Of a stretch of DNA of 64,000 nucleotides, positions 30,422 to 40,354 are shown piece by piece. The notes beneath the pieces are model-generated. The model made no database searches, had not been told where the DNA came from, and saw only the letters and a list, made by a program, of their open reading frames with translations. The stretch covers positions 787,001-851,000 of the forward strand of contig NZ_CP032346.1 of the NCBI RefSeq assembly GCF_005222205.1, given 5' to 3'. This DNA is from Azospirillum brasilense (GTDB lineage: Bacteria; Pseudomonadota; Alphaproteobacteria; Azospirillales; Azospirillaceae). Every line of letters begins with the position of its first letter. Within the stretch, counting starts at the first letter, position 1. The position numbers and the translations under genes were made by a program.

Positions 30422-31135
30422 TCAGCTCGGGTAATGCCCGCCCAGGGTCTCCGACAGCCGATGGCCGGCCGCCAGCAACAGGGGCACCATCACCGCCACG
30501 CGCTCCTCGGTGAAGCGGGTCAGCGGCCCCGACAGGGTCAGGGCGCCGACCAGCCCCTCCCGCTGGGAGAAGACCGGAACGGCGGCGGCCCCGGTCTCGG
30601 ACTCCCGCTCGCCGAAGGACAGCAGAGGCAGGGCGGCGAAGTCCTCCGCCGACACCGTCCCGGAGAAGCGGAGGAGCACATGGCCGGCGGCGCCGCGATC
30701 CAGGGGCAGGCGGTCGCCCTCATGGACGTGGTCGCGGATCGCCTGCGTCGAATCCTCACGGAACGCGCAGATCCGCCACGCCCCTTCGCGCCGGAAGAAG
30801 GACGCGCTTTCCCCGCTCTCGCGCATCAGCTGGCGCAGCACCGGCCGGACATGGTCCTCCAGGCGCAGGGAGCGCTGGTAGAGCCCGCCCAGCCGCATCA
30901 GTTCCGGGCCGAGCCGGTAGGACTTGTCCTGGTGGCGGACGAGATAGCCGGCCTTCTCCAGGGACACGGTCAGCCGCAGGATGGTGCTTTTGTAGAGCCC
31001 GGTCCGCGCCGCGATCTCCTTCAGGCTGAGCGCGTGGTCGCCTGCCTGGAAGCAGCCGACGATGCTCAGCGCCCGGTCGACCGCCTCCACCCCGCCGGCG
31101 GAGGCCGTGGTCGTCTTGGGCTTTTCGTCGGTCAT
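30422..31135 (-). CDS. IclR-family transcriptional regulator
   Basis: A 237-aa regulator. The N-terminal winged helix (about residues 15-75) includes LSLKEIAARTGLYKSTILRL. The C-terminal effector-binding domain has GASxxFF-like ESASFFRREG and the usual AAVPVFS...VGALTLSGP segment. IclR proteins often control divergently transcribed catabolic genes and bind small acids. Here the divergent operon starts at 31362 with an aldehyde dehydrogenase. The ATG at 31135 follows AAAGGA. A palindrome at 31328-31346 in front of the operon is a candidate operator. Confidence 0.94.
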   Translation of the reverse strand: MTDEKPKTTTASAGGVEAVDRALSIVGCFQAGDHALSLKEIAARTGLYKSTILRLTVSLEKAGYLVRHQDKSYRLGPELMRLGGLYQRSLRLEDHVRPVLRQLMRESGESASFFRREGAWRICAFREDSTQAIRDHVHEGDRLPLDRGAAGHVLLRFSGTVSAEDFAALPLLSFGERESETGAAAVPVFSQREGLVGALTLSGPLTRFTEERVAVMVPLLLAAGHRLSETLGGHYPS

Positions 31136-31327
31136 AGCGCATCCTTTATTGGCGGCCCGGCATCGGCAGCCTTGCTTTGGCAACCTCGGCCGTCGGCAGG
31201 CCTTAGCGTGCATTTTTCCCCGACACAACCCTCGGACGTCAAGGATGGCCGCCGCTGAAAAATGTGGGTGGGCGAACGGTTCGTGGTTGACGCATTTGGT
31301 ACGCCTATGTTCTCTTAGATGAAACGT

Positions 31328-31346
31328 AGTTCTATCTAACAGAACT
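31328..31346. promoter_or_regulatory. Candidate IclR operator before the catabolic operon
   Basis: AGTTCT-N7-AGAACT, a perfect 6-base inverted repeat with the spacer ATCTAAC, ending 15 bp before the GTG of the first gene. A further GTTCT half-site lies about 20 bp upstream. Low-GC for this genome and placed between the IclR gene and its divergent operon. Confidence 0.6.
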
Positions 31347-31361
31347 TTTGCGAGGCGAAGG

Positions 31362-32840
31362 GTGGAACGCTACAGGCTGTTCATCGATGGGGACTGGTGC
31401 GATCCGGTGTCCAACGAGTGGTTCGAATCGACGGAGCCCTATTCGGGGCGGGCGTGGGCGGAGATTCCGCGCGGGACGCAGGGCGATGCCGATCGCGCGA
31501 TCGAAGCGGCGCACCGCGCCTTCCTGGCGCCGGAATGGGCCGGTCTGACGGCGACCCAGCGCGGCGCCCTGCTGCGCCGGCTGGCCGAGCTGATCGAGCG
31601 CAACGTCGACCGGCTGGGCGCCATCGAGCAGCGCGACAACGGCAAGCTGATGGCCGAGGTCAGCGGGCAGGTGCGCAACGTCGCCCAGTGGTTCCACTAC
31701 TACGCCGGCCTCGCCGACAAGGTTCAGGGCGCCGTCGTGCCGATCAACAAGGCCGACGTCTTCAACTACGTGAAGTACGAGCCGCTCGGCGTCGTCGTCG
31801 CCATCACGCCGTGGAACTCGCCGCTGGCGCTGACCACCTGGAAGATGGCGCCGGCGCTGGCCGCCGGGAACACCATCGTCATCAAGCCGTCGGAATACAC
31901 CTCCGCCTCCATCCTGGAACTGGCGAAGCTGGCCCACGAGGCGGGCTTCCCGCGCGGCGTCGTCAACGTCGTCACCGGCTTCGGCGGCGAGGTCGGCGAG
32001 CCGCTGGTCCGCCACCGCCTGACCGCCAAGGTCGCCTTCACCGGCGGCGACATCGGCGGCCAGCGCGTCAACGAGGCGGCGGCGCCGGGCCTGAAGAAGG
32101 TGACGCTGGAACTGGGCGGCAAGTCGCCGAACATCGTCTTCGACGACGCCGACCTCGACCAGGCGGTGAAGGGTGCCATCTCCGGCGTGTTCGGCGCGTC
32201 GGGCCAGACCTGCATGGCCGGCTCGCGCCTGCTGGTGCAGCGGACCATCCACGACGCCTTCGTGGAGAAGCTGGTCGCGGCGGCGGGCGAGGCGCGCATC
32301 GGCGATCCGTCGAAGATGGAGACGCAGATCGGCCCCATCGCCACCCGCGCGCAGTGGGAGAAGATCCTGCGGATGATCGAGATGGCCAAGGCGGAGGGCG
32401 CGGTCTGTGCGCTCGGCGGTCACGCCCTGTCGGGACCGGAGTACGGCCAGGGGCAGTTCGTGGCGCCGACCATCTTCACCGGCGTCCGCAACGACATGCG
32501 CATCGCCCAGGAGGAGGTGTTCGGCCCGGTCCTCTGCGTCATCCCCTTCGAGGACGAGGAGGACGCGCTGCGCATCGCCAACGACGTCGAGTTCGGTCTG
32601 GCGGCGGGCGTGTGGACGCGCGACCTGCACCGCGCGATGCATTGTGTGGACCGGCTGCGCGCCGGGACGGTGTGGGTGAACAACTACCGCTCCACCAGCT
32701 TCACCACGCCCTTCGGCGGCTACAAGCGCTCCGGCCTCGGCCGCGAGGGCGGCGTGGAGGCGATCAAGGAGTATCTCCAGACCAAGAGCGTCTGGATCAC
32801 CACCAAGCCCAACCGCGCCAACCCCTTCGTGCTCGGCTGA
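31362..32840 (+). CDS. NAD(P)-dependent aldehyde dehydrogenase
   Basis: A 492-aa ALDH-superfamily enzyme oxidising an aldehyde to the acid. Catalytic Cys284 lies in GQTCMAGSRLL, the general base Glu250 in LELGGKSPN, and the Rossmann/Asn region is PWNSPLALTTWK. The start is GTG 31362 with GAGGCGAAGG upstream. It is the first gene of a nine-gene operon with CoA-chemistry enzymes and an importer, regulated by the divergent IclR gene. The aldehyde substrate is unknown; a semialdehyde released by the downstream lyase or made from the imported acid is a reasonable guess. Confidence 0.95.
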   Translation: MERYRLFIDGDWCDPVSNEWFESTEPYSGRAWAEIPRGTQGDADRAIEAAHRAFLAPEWAGLTATQRGALLRRLAELIERNVDRLGAIEQRDNGKLMAEVSGQVRNVAQWFHYYAGLADKVQGAVVPINKADVFNYVKYEPLGVVVAITPWNSPLALTTWKMAPALAAGNTIVIKPSEYTSASILELAKLAHEAGFPRGVVNVVTGFGGEVGEPLVRHRLTAKVAFTGGDIGGQRVNEAAAPGLKKVTLELGGKSPNIVFDDADLDQAVKGAISGVFGASGQTCMAGSRLLVQRTIHDAFVEKLVAAAGEARIGDPSKMETQIGPIATRAQWEKILRMIEMAKAEGAVCALGGHALSGPEYGQGQFVAPTIFTGVRNDMRIAQEEVFGPVLCVIPFEDEEDALRIANDVEFGLAAGVWTRDLHRAMHCVDRLRAGTVWVNNYRSTSFTTPFGGYKRSGLGREGGVEAIKEYLQTKSVWITTKPNRANPFVLG

Positions 32841-32878
32841 GGCCGGGCCTGCAGGGGCCTTGCCCCGGGAGCATTCCC

Positions 32879-33706
32879 ATGTCCGAAGCGACCATCGATA
32901 CCGCCGCCGGCTGGTGGCGGACGTCGATCATCGACATCCATCCAGGTTCGATCCGGGTGCGCGGCTACGCCATCGAGGAGCTGATCGGCACGATCGGCTT
33001 TCCCGACATGGTCTGGCTGATGCTGCGCGGCGACCTGCCGACGCCGGCGCAGGGCCGTCTGCTGGGCGCCGCGCTGGTCGCGGCGGTGGACCACGGGCCT
33101 CAGGCGCCGTCCATCGCCACGGCCCGCATGGCCGCCACCTGCGGCGTCGGGCTGAACAACGCCATGGCCTCCGGCATCAACGCGCTGGGCGACGTCCATG
33201 GCGGCGCCGGCCAGCAATGCATGGAGCTGTACGCGGCCATCGCCGCCCGCATGGCGGAGGGTGCCACCCTGGCCGCGGCGGCGGACGCCGAGATCGCCGC
33301 CCGGCTGGAGCGGCGCGAGCACATCCCCGGCTTCGGCCACCGCTTCCACCCCGTCGATCCCCGCGCCGGCCGCCTGCTGGCCCTGGTGGAGGAGGCTGCG
33401 GGCGAGGGGGCGGTGACCGGACAGGCGGCCGCCATCGGCCGCGCCGTCGAGGACGCGCTGGCCGCGCGCAAGGGCAAGCGCGTGCCGATGAACATCGACG
33501 GCGCCACCGCCGTGGTGTTCGCCGACCTCGGCTTTCCGCCGGGGCTCGGCCGCGGGCTGTTCGTGCTGTCCCGCTCGGTCGGCATCCTGGCGCACGCCTG
33601 GGAACAGTCGCAGCAGGGCGGCCGGATCAAGGGCCCGATGCCGCCGTCCATCCCCTACCGCTACAACGGCGCCGCGCCGCGCCCGGTGCCGGGAGGCGGC
33701 GCATGA
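32879..33706 (+). CDS. Minimal citrate-synthase-fold protein (citryl-CoA lyase type)
   Basis: A 275-aa protein, about 150 residues shorter than usual citrate synthases, lacking most of the N-terminal region. All three catalytic residues align: H107 in GDVHGGAG, H154 in GFGHRFHPVDPRAG, and D207 in MNIDGATA; the CoA/citrate-binding arginine is probably R232 in LSRSVGILAHAWEQ. Short proteins of this type are annotated citryl-CoA lyase, cleaving citryl-CoA to acetyl-CoA and oxaloacetate. Pairing with a type III CoA-transferase (four-base ATGA overlap with the next gene) suggests cleavage of a CoA-activated hydroxy-polycarboxylate. The true substrate is inferred only. Confidence 0.88.
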   Translation: MSEATIDTAAGWWRTSIIDIHPGSIRVRGYAIEELIGTIGFPDMVWLMLRGDLPTPAQGRLLGAALVAAVDHGPQAPSIATARMAATCGVGLNNAMASGINALGDVHGGAGQQCMELYAAIAARMAEGATLAAAADAEIAARLERREHIPGFGHRFHPVDPRAGRLLALVEEAAGEGAVTGQAAAIGRAVEDALAARKGKRVPMNIDGATAVVFADLGFPPGLGRGLFVLSRSVGILAHAWEQSQQGGRIKGPMPPSIPYRYNGAAPRPVPGGGA

Positions 33707-34977
33707 CCGGCCCGTCCGCCGACACCCCGCTGCCCCTGGCCGGCGTCAAGGTGCTCGACTTCGGCCACACGGTGATGGGGCCGTCCTGCGCCATGATCCT
33801 CGCCGACCTCGGCGCCGACGTGGTGAAGATCGAGCCGGTGCCCAACGGCGAGCCCACCCGCCATCTGAAGGGCTTCGGCACCGGCTATTTCGGCTATTTC
33901 AACCGCAACAAGCGCTCGGTCGCCGTCGACCTGAAGTCGCCGGAGGGCCGCGAGATCGCCCGCCGCCTCGTCGCCGAGACCGACGTGCTGGTGGAGAATT
34001 TCGCCCCCGGCACGATGGACCGGCTGGGGCTGGGCGCCGAGACGCTGGCCGGCGTCAATCCGCGCCTGATCTACGCCAGCCTGAAGGGCTTCCTCGATGG
34101 CCCCTACGCCGGGCGCCTCGCGCTCGACGAGGTGGTGCAGATGATGACCGGGCTCGCCTACATGACCGGGCCGAGCGGCCGGCCGCTGCGCGCCGGCACG
34201 TCGGTGGTCGACATCACCGGCGGCATGTTCGCGGTCATCGCCATCCTGGTGGCGCTGCGCGAGCGCGAGCGGACCGGCCGGGGACAAACGGTCGAATCCG
34301 CGCTTTTCGAGACCACGGTGTTCCTGATGGGGCAGCATCTCTGCTACGCCGCCCAGTCGGACGCGCCGATCCCGCCCATGCCGGAGCGCGTGTCGGCCTG
34401 GGCGGTCTACGAGACCTTCCACACCGCCGACGGGCGGCCGATCTTCGTCGGCATCACCACTGACAGCCATTGGGAGCGCTTCTGCGCCACCATCGACCGG
34501 CCGGACCTGCGCGACGATCCGCAGTTCCGCACCAACAACGACCGCATCGCCGCCCGGCCGCGTCTGCTGCCGCTGCTGACGGCGCTGTTCGGCGGCCTGT
34601 CGATGGAGGAGGCGGTGTCGGTGTGCGAGCGCGCCCGCATTCCCTTCGCCCCGATCGCCCGGCCGGAGGATCTGTTCGACGACCCGCATCTGCGGGCGAC
34701 CGGCGGGCTGATGCCGACCACTTTGCCCAACGGAGTGCGGACCGCGCTGCCGCGGCTGCCGATCCATGTGGCGGACGCGGATCTGGCGATCCGCCGCGAT
34801 CCGCCGCGCGTGGGCCAGGACACGCGCGCCGTGCTGGCCGAAGCCGGCTACGACCCGGCGGCGGTCGAGCGGCTGGTTGAGGCCGGGGTCATCGTGGCCG
34901 ATGGCACCACCAACGGCACCACCAACGGCACCACCGACCGTGCACCGGGCAAGAATCAGAAACGCCTCGCCGGATGA
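33703..34977 (+). CDS. Family III (CaiB/BaiF) CoA-transferase
   Basis: A 424-aa CoA-transferase moving CoA between carboxylic acids through an aspartyl-CoA anhydride. The N-terminal VLDFGHTVMGPSCAMILADLGADVVKIE (in part) is the family hallmark, and the catalytic aspartate is likely D142 in LALDEVVQMMTG. It overlaps the lyase gene by four bases, so the two products are probably made together and act consecutively. Near the C-terminus three 12-bp direct repeats (34905-34940) encode G-T-T-N/D units, a low-complexity tail unusual for the family. Confidence 0.93.
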   Translation: MTGPSADTPLPLAGVKVLDFGHTVMGPSCAMILADLGADVVKIEPVPNGEPTRHLKGFGTGYFGYFNRNKRSVAVDLKSPEGREIARRLVAETDVLVENFAPGTMDRLGLGAETLAGVNPRLIYASLKGFLDGPYAGRLALDEVVQMMTGLAYMTGPSGRPLRAGTSVVDITGGMFAVIAILVALRERERTGRGQTVESALFETTVFLMGQHLCYAAQSDAPIPPMPERVSAWAVYETFHTADGRPIFVGITTDSHWERFCATIDRPDLRDDPQFRTNNDRIAARPRLLPLLTALFGGLSMEEAVSVCERARIPFAPIARPEDLFDDPHLRATGGLMPTTLPNGVRTALPRLPIHVADADLAIRRDPPRVGQDTRAVLAEAGYDPAAVERLVEAGVIVADGTTNGTTNGTTDRAPGKNQKRLAG

Positions 34978-35004
34978 AGCGGGACAGGTCAGGAGACAAA
35001 TGAA

Positions 35005-36537
35005 ATGACGGAGGAAACCAGGATGAGCCCGGCCGGCAACAACACCGACAACAACACCGCCAGCGACAACGAAATCAGCGATCTGGTGATCGTCGGCTGC
35101 GGCATCGCCGGGCTTTCGGCGGCGGTGACGGCGCTGCAGGCCGGCCTCTCGGTCACCCTGCTGGAGCGGGCGCCGGAGGAGGATTTCGGCGGCAACTCGC
35201 GCTGGACCGAAGCCTACATGCGGATGAAGAACGATTCCGAGGTCGCCGACGATTTCGAGGAGCATTTCGCCGCCAACGCCGGGCTGAACATCGACCCCAA
35301 CGTGCTGGCCGCCGCCGCCGAGCCCTACGAGTATTGGCCCGATTACGTGAAGGCGCACCCCTTCCCCGATCCGGAAGTGATCGCCCGCTTCGCCGAGCGG
35401 GTGCCGCCGACCATCGGCTGGCTGAAGGAGTTCGGCCTGCGCTTCGAGCCGCAGCCGATCTATCTGCTGACCCAGAACACCCAGCGCATCGCCGCCCAGG
35501 GCGGCGGCCTCGCCCTGATCGAGCGGCTGATGGCCGAGGCGAAGGCGCTCGGCGCCCGCGTTCTCTACCGCACCACCGCGCTCGACCTGCTGCGCGACGG
35601 GCAGGGCCGCATCGGCGGCGTCCACGCCACCGGGCCGGACGGCCTGCGCGTCGCCATCCGCGGTCGCTCGACGGTCCTGGCCTCGGGCGGCTATCAGGGC
35701 AACACCGAGATGATGACCCGCTACATGGGGGCGCGCGCCAAGCATGTGCGGCCGGTGGCGCGCGGCGGCTACTACAACCGCGGCGAGGGCATCCGCATGG
35801 CGCTCGACGCCGGGGCGGCGCCGGCCGGCGATTTCGGCTCCTACCACGCCGAGCCGGTCGATCCGCGCTCCCGCCAGCCCGAGGCGGTGATCTTCATCTG
35901 GCCCTACGGCGTGCTGGTCAACAAGCGGGGCGAGCGCTTCCTCGACGAGGCGCCGGGCACCGCCGACGCCACCTACGACCACATCACGCGCGTCGTCGCC
36001 GACCAGCCGGACGGGCTCGCCTACGTCCTGTTCGACGATCAGGTGGAGGACATCCCGCGCTGGCGCACCAGCATCCGCAGCGACGTGCCGGCCATCGAGG
36101 CGCCAACGCTCGACGCCCTGATCGAGAAGCTCGGCCTGCCGGCGGACGCCACCAGGGCGACGGTCGCCGCCTACAACGCCGCCTGCCCGTCCGACGCCGC
36201 CGGTTTCGACCCGACGCGGGTGGACGGTCTGGCGACGACCGGGCTGACCCCGCCCAAGACCAACTGGGCGCGCCCGCTGGTCAAGGGGCCGTTCCGTGCC
36301 TTCCCCATCGTCTCGGCCAACTGCTTCACTTTCGGCGGGCTGAAGGTGGACGTGGACGCCCGCGTTCTGGACGGCAACGGCCAGCCGATGCCCGGCCTCT
36401 ACGCGGCGGGCGAGACCGTCGGCCTCTACCACCAGGTCTACACCGGCTCGACCTCGGTCCTGCGCGGCGCCGTGTTCGGCCGGCTCGCGGCCCAGCACGC
36501 CGCCCAGAGCATGGCCGAACCCCGGAACGCCGGCTGA
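35005..36537 (+). CDS. FAD-dependent dehydrogenase, tricarballylate dehydrogenase (TcuA)-like
   Basis: A 510-aa flavoprotein of the fumarate reductase/succinate dehydrogenase flavoprotein class. The dinucleotide motif GCGIAG (31-36) is followed by LLERAPEEDFGGNS, characteristic of TcuA-like enzymes, and near the C-terminus FTFGGLKVD and GLYAAGETVG. The family oxidises carboxylic acids such as tricarballylate to unsaturated acids or reduces fumarate-like substrates. The N-terminus is an Asn-rich extension (GNNTDNNTASDN). Two starts are possible, ATG 35005 and ATG 35023, the latter behind GGAGG. No TcuB/TcuC electron-transfer or transport partner is nearby; an ABC importer follows instead. Confidence 0.87.
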   Translation: MTEETRMSPAGNNTDNNTASDNEISDLVIVGCGIAGLSAAVTALQAGLSVTLLERAPEEDFGGNSRWTEAYMRMKNDSEVADDFEEHFAANAGLNIDPNVLAAAAEPYEYWPDYVKAHPFPDPEVIARFAERVPPTIGWLKEFGLRFEPQPIYLLTQNTQRIAAQGGGLALIERLMAEAKALGARVLYRTTALDLLRDGQGRIGGVHATGPDGLRVAIRGRSTVLASGGYQGNTEMMTRYMGARAKHVRPVARGGYYNRGEGIRMALDAGAAPAGDFGSYHAEPVDPRSRQPEAVIFIWPYGVLVNKRGERFLDEAPGTADATYDHITRVVADQPDGLAYVLFDDQVEDIPRWRTSIRSDVPAIEAPTLDALIEKLGLPADATRATVAAYNAACPSDAAGFDPTRVDGLATTGLTPPKTNWARPLVKGPFRAFPIVSANCFTFGGLKVDVDARVLDGNGQPMPGLYAAGETVGLYHQVYTGSTSVLRGAVFGRLAAQHAAQSMAEPRNAG

Positions 36538-36583
36538 CCATCATGAGAAAATCTCGGGTCCAAAGATTCATTGGGAGGAAATC

Positions 36584-37813
36584 GTGAAGCGCTACGCCGT
36601 GACGGCGGCCATCGCCGCCTGCCTGCTCGCCCAGACCTATTCCGCACCGGCCCACGCCCAGGGCGCCGCCTACAGCGACGGCAAGATCAAGATCGGCATC
36701 CTGACCGATCTGTCGGGCCAGCTCTCCGACAGCACCGGACAGGGATCGATCGCCGCCGCGCAGATGGCGGTGGAGGATTTCGGCGGCGCCGTCAACGGCA
36801 CGCCCGTCGAGCTGATCTTCGCCGACCATCAGAACAAGGCCGACATCGGCGCTTCGACGGCGCGGCGCTGGTACGACGTCGATCAGGTGGACGCCATCAT
36901 CGACGTCCCGAACTCCGCGGTGGCGCTGGCCGTGCAGCAGATCACCAAGGAGGCCAACCGCGTCGCCATCTTCTCCTCCCCGGCCAGTTCGGACCTGACC
37001 GGCAAGGCCTGCACACCGAACGGGCTGCATTGGACCTACGACACCTACGCCCTCGCCCACGTGACGGCCGAGGCGGTGGTGGCCTCGGGCCTGAGCAGCT
37101 GGTTCTTCCTGACCTCCGACTACGCCTTCGGCCATGCGCTGGAGCGTGACACCGGCGCCGTCGTCGAAAGCCAGAAGGGCAAGGTCCTGGGCAGCGTCCG
37201 GGTGCCCGCCAACAACGCCGACTTCTCGTCCTTCCTGCTCCAAGCCCAGGCGTCGCCGGCGAAGGTCGTGGCGCTCGCCACCGCCGGGGCCGACACCCAG
37301 AACGCGATCAAGCAGGCGGCGGAGTTCGGGCTCGGCCAGTCGGGCAAGAACATCGTGGCGCTGCTGCTCGCCATCAGCGAAGTCCACGCGCTGGGCCTGC
37401 CGGCAACCCAGGACATCATGCTGACCACCCCCTTCTACTGGGACATGAATGACGAGACGCGCGCCTTCTCCAAGCGCTTCTTCGAGAAGCGCAAGGCGAT
37501 GCCGACCTTCTATCAGGCCGGCGTCTACGGTGCCGTCAGCCATTACCTGAAGGCGATCAAGGCCGCCGGAACGGACGCCGCCCCCGACGTCATGAAGACG
37601 ATGAAGGCGACCCCGGTGAACGATTTCATGACCAAGAACGGCTCGGTGCGCGAGGACGGCCGGGTGCTGCGCGACATGCATCTGTTCCAGGTCAAGACCC
37701 CTGCGGAATCCAAGGCGCCGTGGGATTATTACAAGCTGGTCCGCAGCGTTCCCGCCGACCGCGCCTTCCGCCCGCTGTCGGAAAGCGACTGCCCGCTCGT
37801 CAAGAAGATGTAA
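36584..37813 (+). CDS. ABC transporter substrate-binding protein (branched-chain type, Peripla_BP_6)
   Basis: Periplasmic binding protein of 409 aa. It has a Sec signal peptide with KRYAVTAAIAACLLA and likely cleavage after AHA-Q near residue 25, and mature start YSDGKIKIGILTDLSG typical of LivJ/LivK-like proteins. Members of this branch bind amino acids but also aromatic and dicarboxylic acids. GTG start behind GGGAGGAAA. It is followed by a strong hairpin and then the ATPase and permease genes, so it should deliver the operon substrate. Confidence 0.94.
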   Translation: MKRYAVTAAIAACLLAQTYSAPAHAQGAAYSDGKIKIGILTDLSGQLSDSTGQGSIAAAQMAVEDFGGAVNGTPVELIFADHQNKADIGASTARRWYDVDQVDAIIDVPNSAVALAVQQITKEANRVAIFSSPASSDLTGKACTPNGLHWTYDTYALAHVTAEAVVASGLSSWFFLTSDYAFGHALERDTGAVVESQKGKVLGSVRVPANNADFSSFLLQAQASPAKVVALATAGADTQNAIKQAAEFGLGQSGKNIVALLLAISEVHALGLPATQDIMLTTPFYWDMNDETRAFSKRFFEKRKAMPTFYQAGVYGAVSHYLKAIKAAGTDAAPDVMKTMKATPVNDFMTKNGSVREDGRVLRDMHLFQVKTPAESKAPWDYYKLVRSVPADRAFRPLSESDCPLVKKM

Positions 37814-37822
37814 GGCGAAACA

Positions 37823-37862
37823 CGCCGTCGGGGCGCGGCGCTTCTGCGCCGCGGCCCCGGCG
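37823..37862 (+). other. Intercistronic hairpin after the binding-protein gene
   Basis: A stem of about 12 GC pairs (GGGGCGCGGCGC with GCGCCGCGGCCCC, one bulge) closed by TTCT, extended by outer GCCG/CGGC pairs, and without a T-run. Such hairpins behind binding-protein genes commonly stabilise the upstream mRNA or attenuate transcription, giving more binding protein than membrane components. Confidence 0.65.
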
Positions 37863-37920
37863 GCGTCGCGCCCCTTGCGCAGACGGCGCGAGGCCGGCTC
37901 ATCACCGGGAAAGGACAGAC

Positions 37921-38707
37921 ATGACCACCGGACACACGGCAAGCAGCCACATGACCGGGCACACCGGCGACATCATCCTGGAAGCGCGTGGCCTGACGAT
38001 GGAGTTCAAGGGCTTCATCGCGGTGAAGGAGGTGAACCTCCAGGTTTGCCGCGGCACCATCCACGCGCTGATCGGCCCCAACGGCGCCGGCAAGAGCACG
38101 GTCTTCAACCTGCTGACCAAGTTCCTGACACCGACGCGCGGCCAGATCCTCTACAAGGGGCGCGACATCACCGCCATGAAGCCCGCCGACGTGGCGCTGC
38201 TCGGCATGGTGCGCTCCTTCCAGATCTCCGCCGTCTTCCCGCACCTCAGCGTGCTGGAGAACGTCCGCGTCGCGCTGCAGCGGCCGCGCGGCACCAGCTT
38301 CCATTTCTGGAAGCCGGAGGCCAGCCTGTACGACCTGCACGCCCGCGCCGAGGAGCTGATCGAGGCGGTGAACCTGACCCCCTGGGCCGGCCACACCGCC
38401 GCCGAGCTGCCCTACGGCCGCAAGCGCGCACTGGAGATCGCCACCACGCTGGCGCTCGACCCGGAGGTGATGCTGCTCGACGAGCCGCTGGCCGGCATGG
38501 GCCACGAGGACATTGAAGGCACCGCCGCGCTGATCAAGCGCGTGTCGGCCGACCGCACCATCCTGATGGTGGAGCACAACCTGTCGGTCGTCGCCCACCT
38601 GTCGGACACCATCACCGTGCTCCGCCGCGGCGAGATCCTGGCCGAGGGCGCATACGACGTCGTATCGCGCAACCCGCAGGTCATGGAAGCCTACATGGGA
38701 ACCGGAC

Positions 38708-38715
<8 letters not shown>
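37921..38715 (+). CDS. Branched-chain-type ABC transporter ATP-binding protein (LivG-like)
   Basis: A 264-aa ATPase. Walker A GPNGAGKS near residue 53, Walker B VMLLDEPLAGMG, and the LivG-specific insertion around RPRGTSFHFWKPEAS. The signature is LPYGRKRALEIA. It powers import with the LivF-like partner. Its stop lies eight bases inside the next gene. An ATG at 37951 is an alternative start. Confidence 0.95.
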
Positions 38716-39445
<730 letters not shown>

Positions 39446-39463
39446 GCGGGAGAAGAACGCCCG

Positions 39464-40351
39464 ATGTCCCAACTGCTCGGCATTCCGCCGCAGGCCCTGT
39501 TCGGCCAGCTTCTGCTCGGCCTGATCAACGGCTCCTTCTACGCGTTGCTCAGCCTCGGGCTGGCCGTGATCTTCGGCATGCTCAACGTCGTCAACATGGC
39601 GCACGGCGCCCTGTACATGGTCGGCGCCTTCGTGGCGTGGCTGCTGCTGACCTACGCCGGTGTCGGCTACTGGGGGGCGCTGGTTCTGGCGCCGCTGGCG
39701 GTCGGGCTGGTCGGACTGGCGCTGGAACGCACGCTGCTGCGCCGGCTCTACAAGGTCGATCATCTCTACGGCCTGCTGCTGACCTTCGGCCTCGCGCTCA
39801 TCTTCGAGGGCGCCTTCCGCCATCACTATGGCGTGTCGGGACAGCCCTACCCGATCCCGGACCTGCTGCGGGGCGGCACCAACCTCGGCTTCATGTATCT
39901 GCCGACCTACCGCGGCTGGGTGGTGGCGGCCTCGCTGCTGGTCTGCCTGGGCACGTGGTTCGCCATCGAGCGGACCAGGCTGGGCGCCTATCTGCGGGCG
40001 GCCACCGAGAACCCGACCCTGGTCCAGGCCTTCGGCATCAACGTGCCGGTGATGGTGTCGCTGACCTACGGCTTCGGGGTGGCGCTGGCCGGTCTGGCCG
40101 GGGTGCTGGCGGCACCGATCTATCAGGTCTCGCCGATGATGGGGTCGAACCTGATCATCGTCGTCTTCGCGGTGGTGGTGATCGGCGGCATGGGCTCGAT
40201 CCTCGGCGCCATCGTCACCGGACTGGGGTTGGGGCTGCTGGAGGGGCTGACCAAGGTCTTCTACCCGGAAGCCTCCAACATCGTCGTCTTCGTCATCATG
40301 GCTGTGGTGCTGATGGTCAAGCCCGCCGGCCTGTTCGGGCGGGAGAGATAA
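39464..40351 (+). CDS. Branched-chain-type ABC transporter permease (LivH-like)
   Basis: A 295-aa inner-membrane permease with about eight hydrophobic segments. The N-terminal LINGSFYALLSLGLAVIFGMLNVVNMAHG is the LivH hallmark (about residues 19-47). It pairs with the LivM-like permease encoded three bases downstream. Confidence 0.96.
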   Translation: MSQLLGIPPQALFGQLLLGLINGSFYALLSLGLAVIFGMLNVVNMAHGALYMVGAFVAWLLLTYAGVGYWGALVLAPLAVGLVGLALERTLLRRLYKVDHLYGLLLTFGLALIFEGAFRHHYGVSGQPYPIPDLLRGGTNLGFMYLPTYRGWVVAASLLVCLGTWFAIERTRLGAYLRAATENPTLVQAFGINVPVMVSLTYGFGVALAGLAGVLAAPIYQVSPMMGSNLIIVVFAVVVIGGMGSILGAIVTGLGLGLLEGLTKVFYPEASNIVVFVIMAVVLMVKPAGLFGRER

Positions 40352-40354
40352 GCC

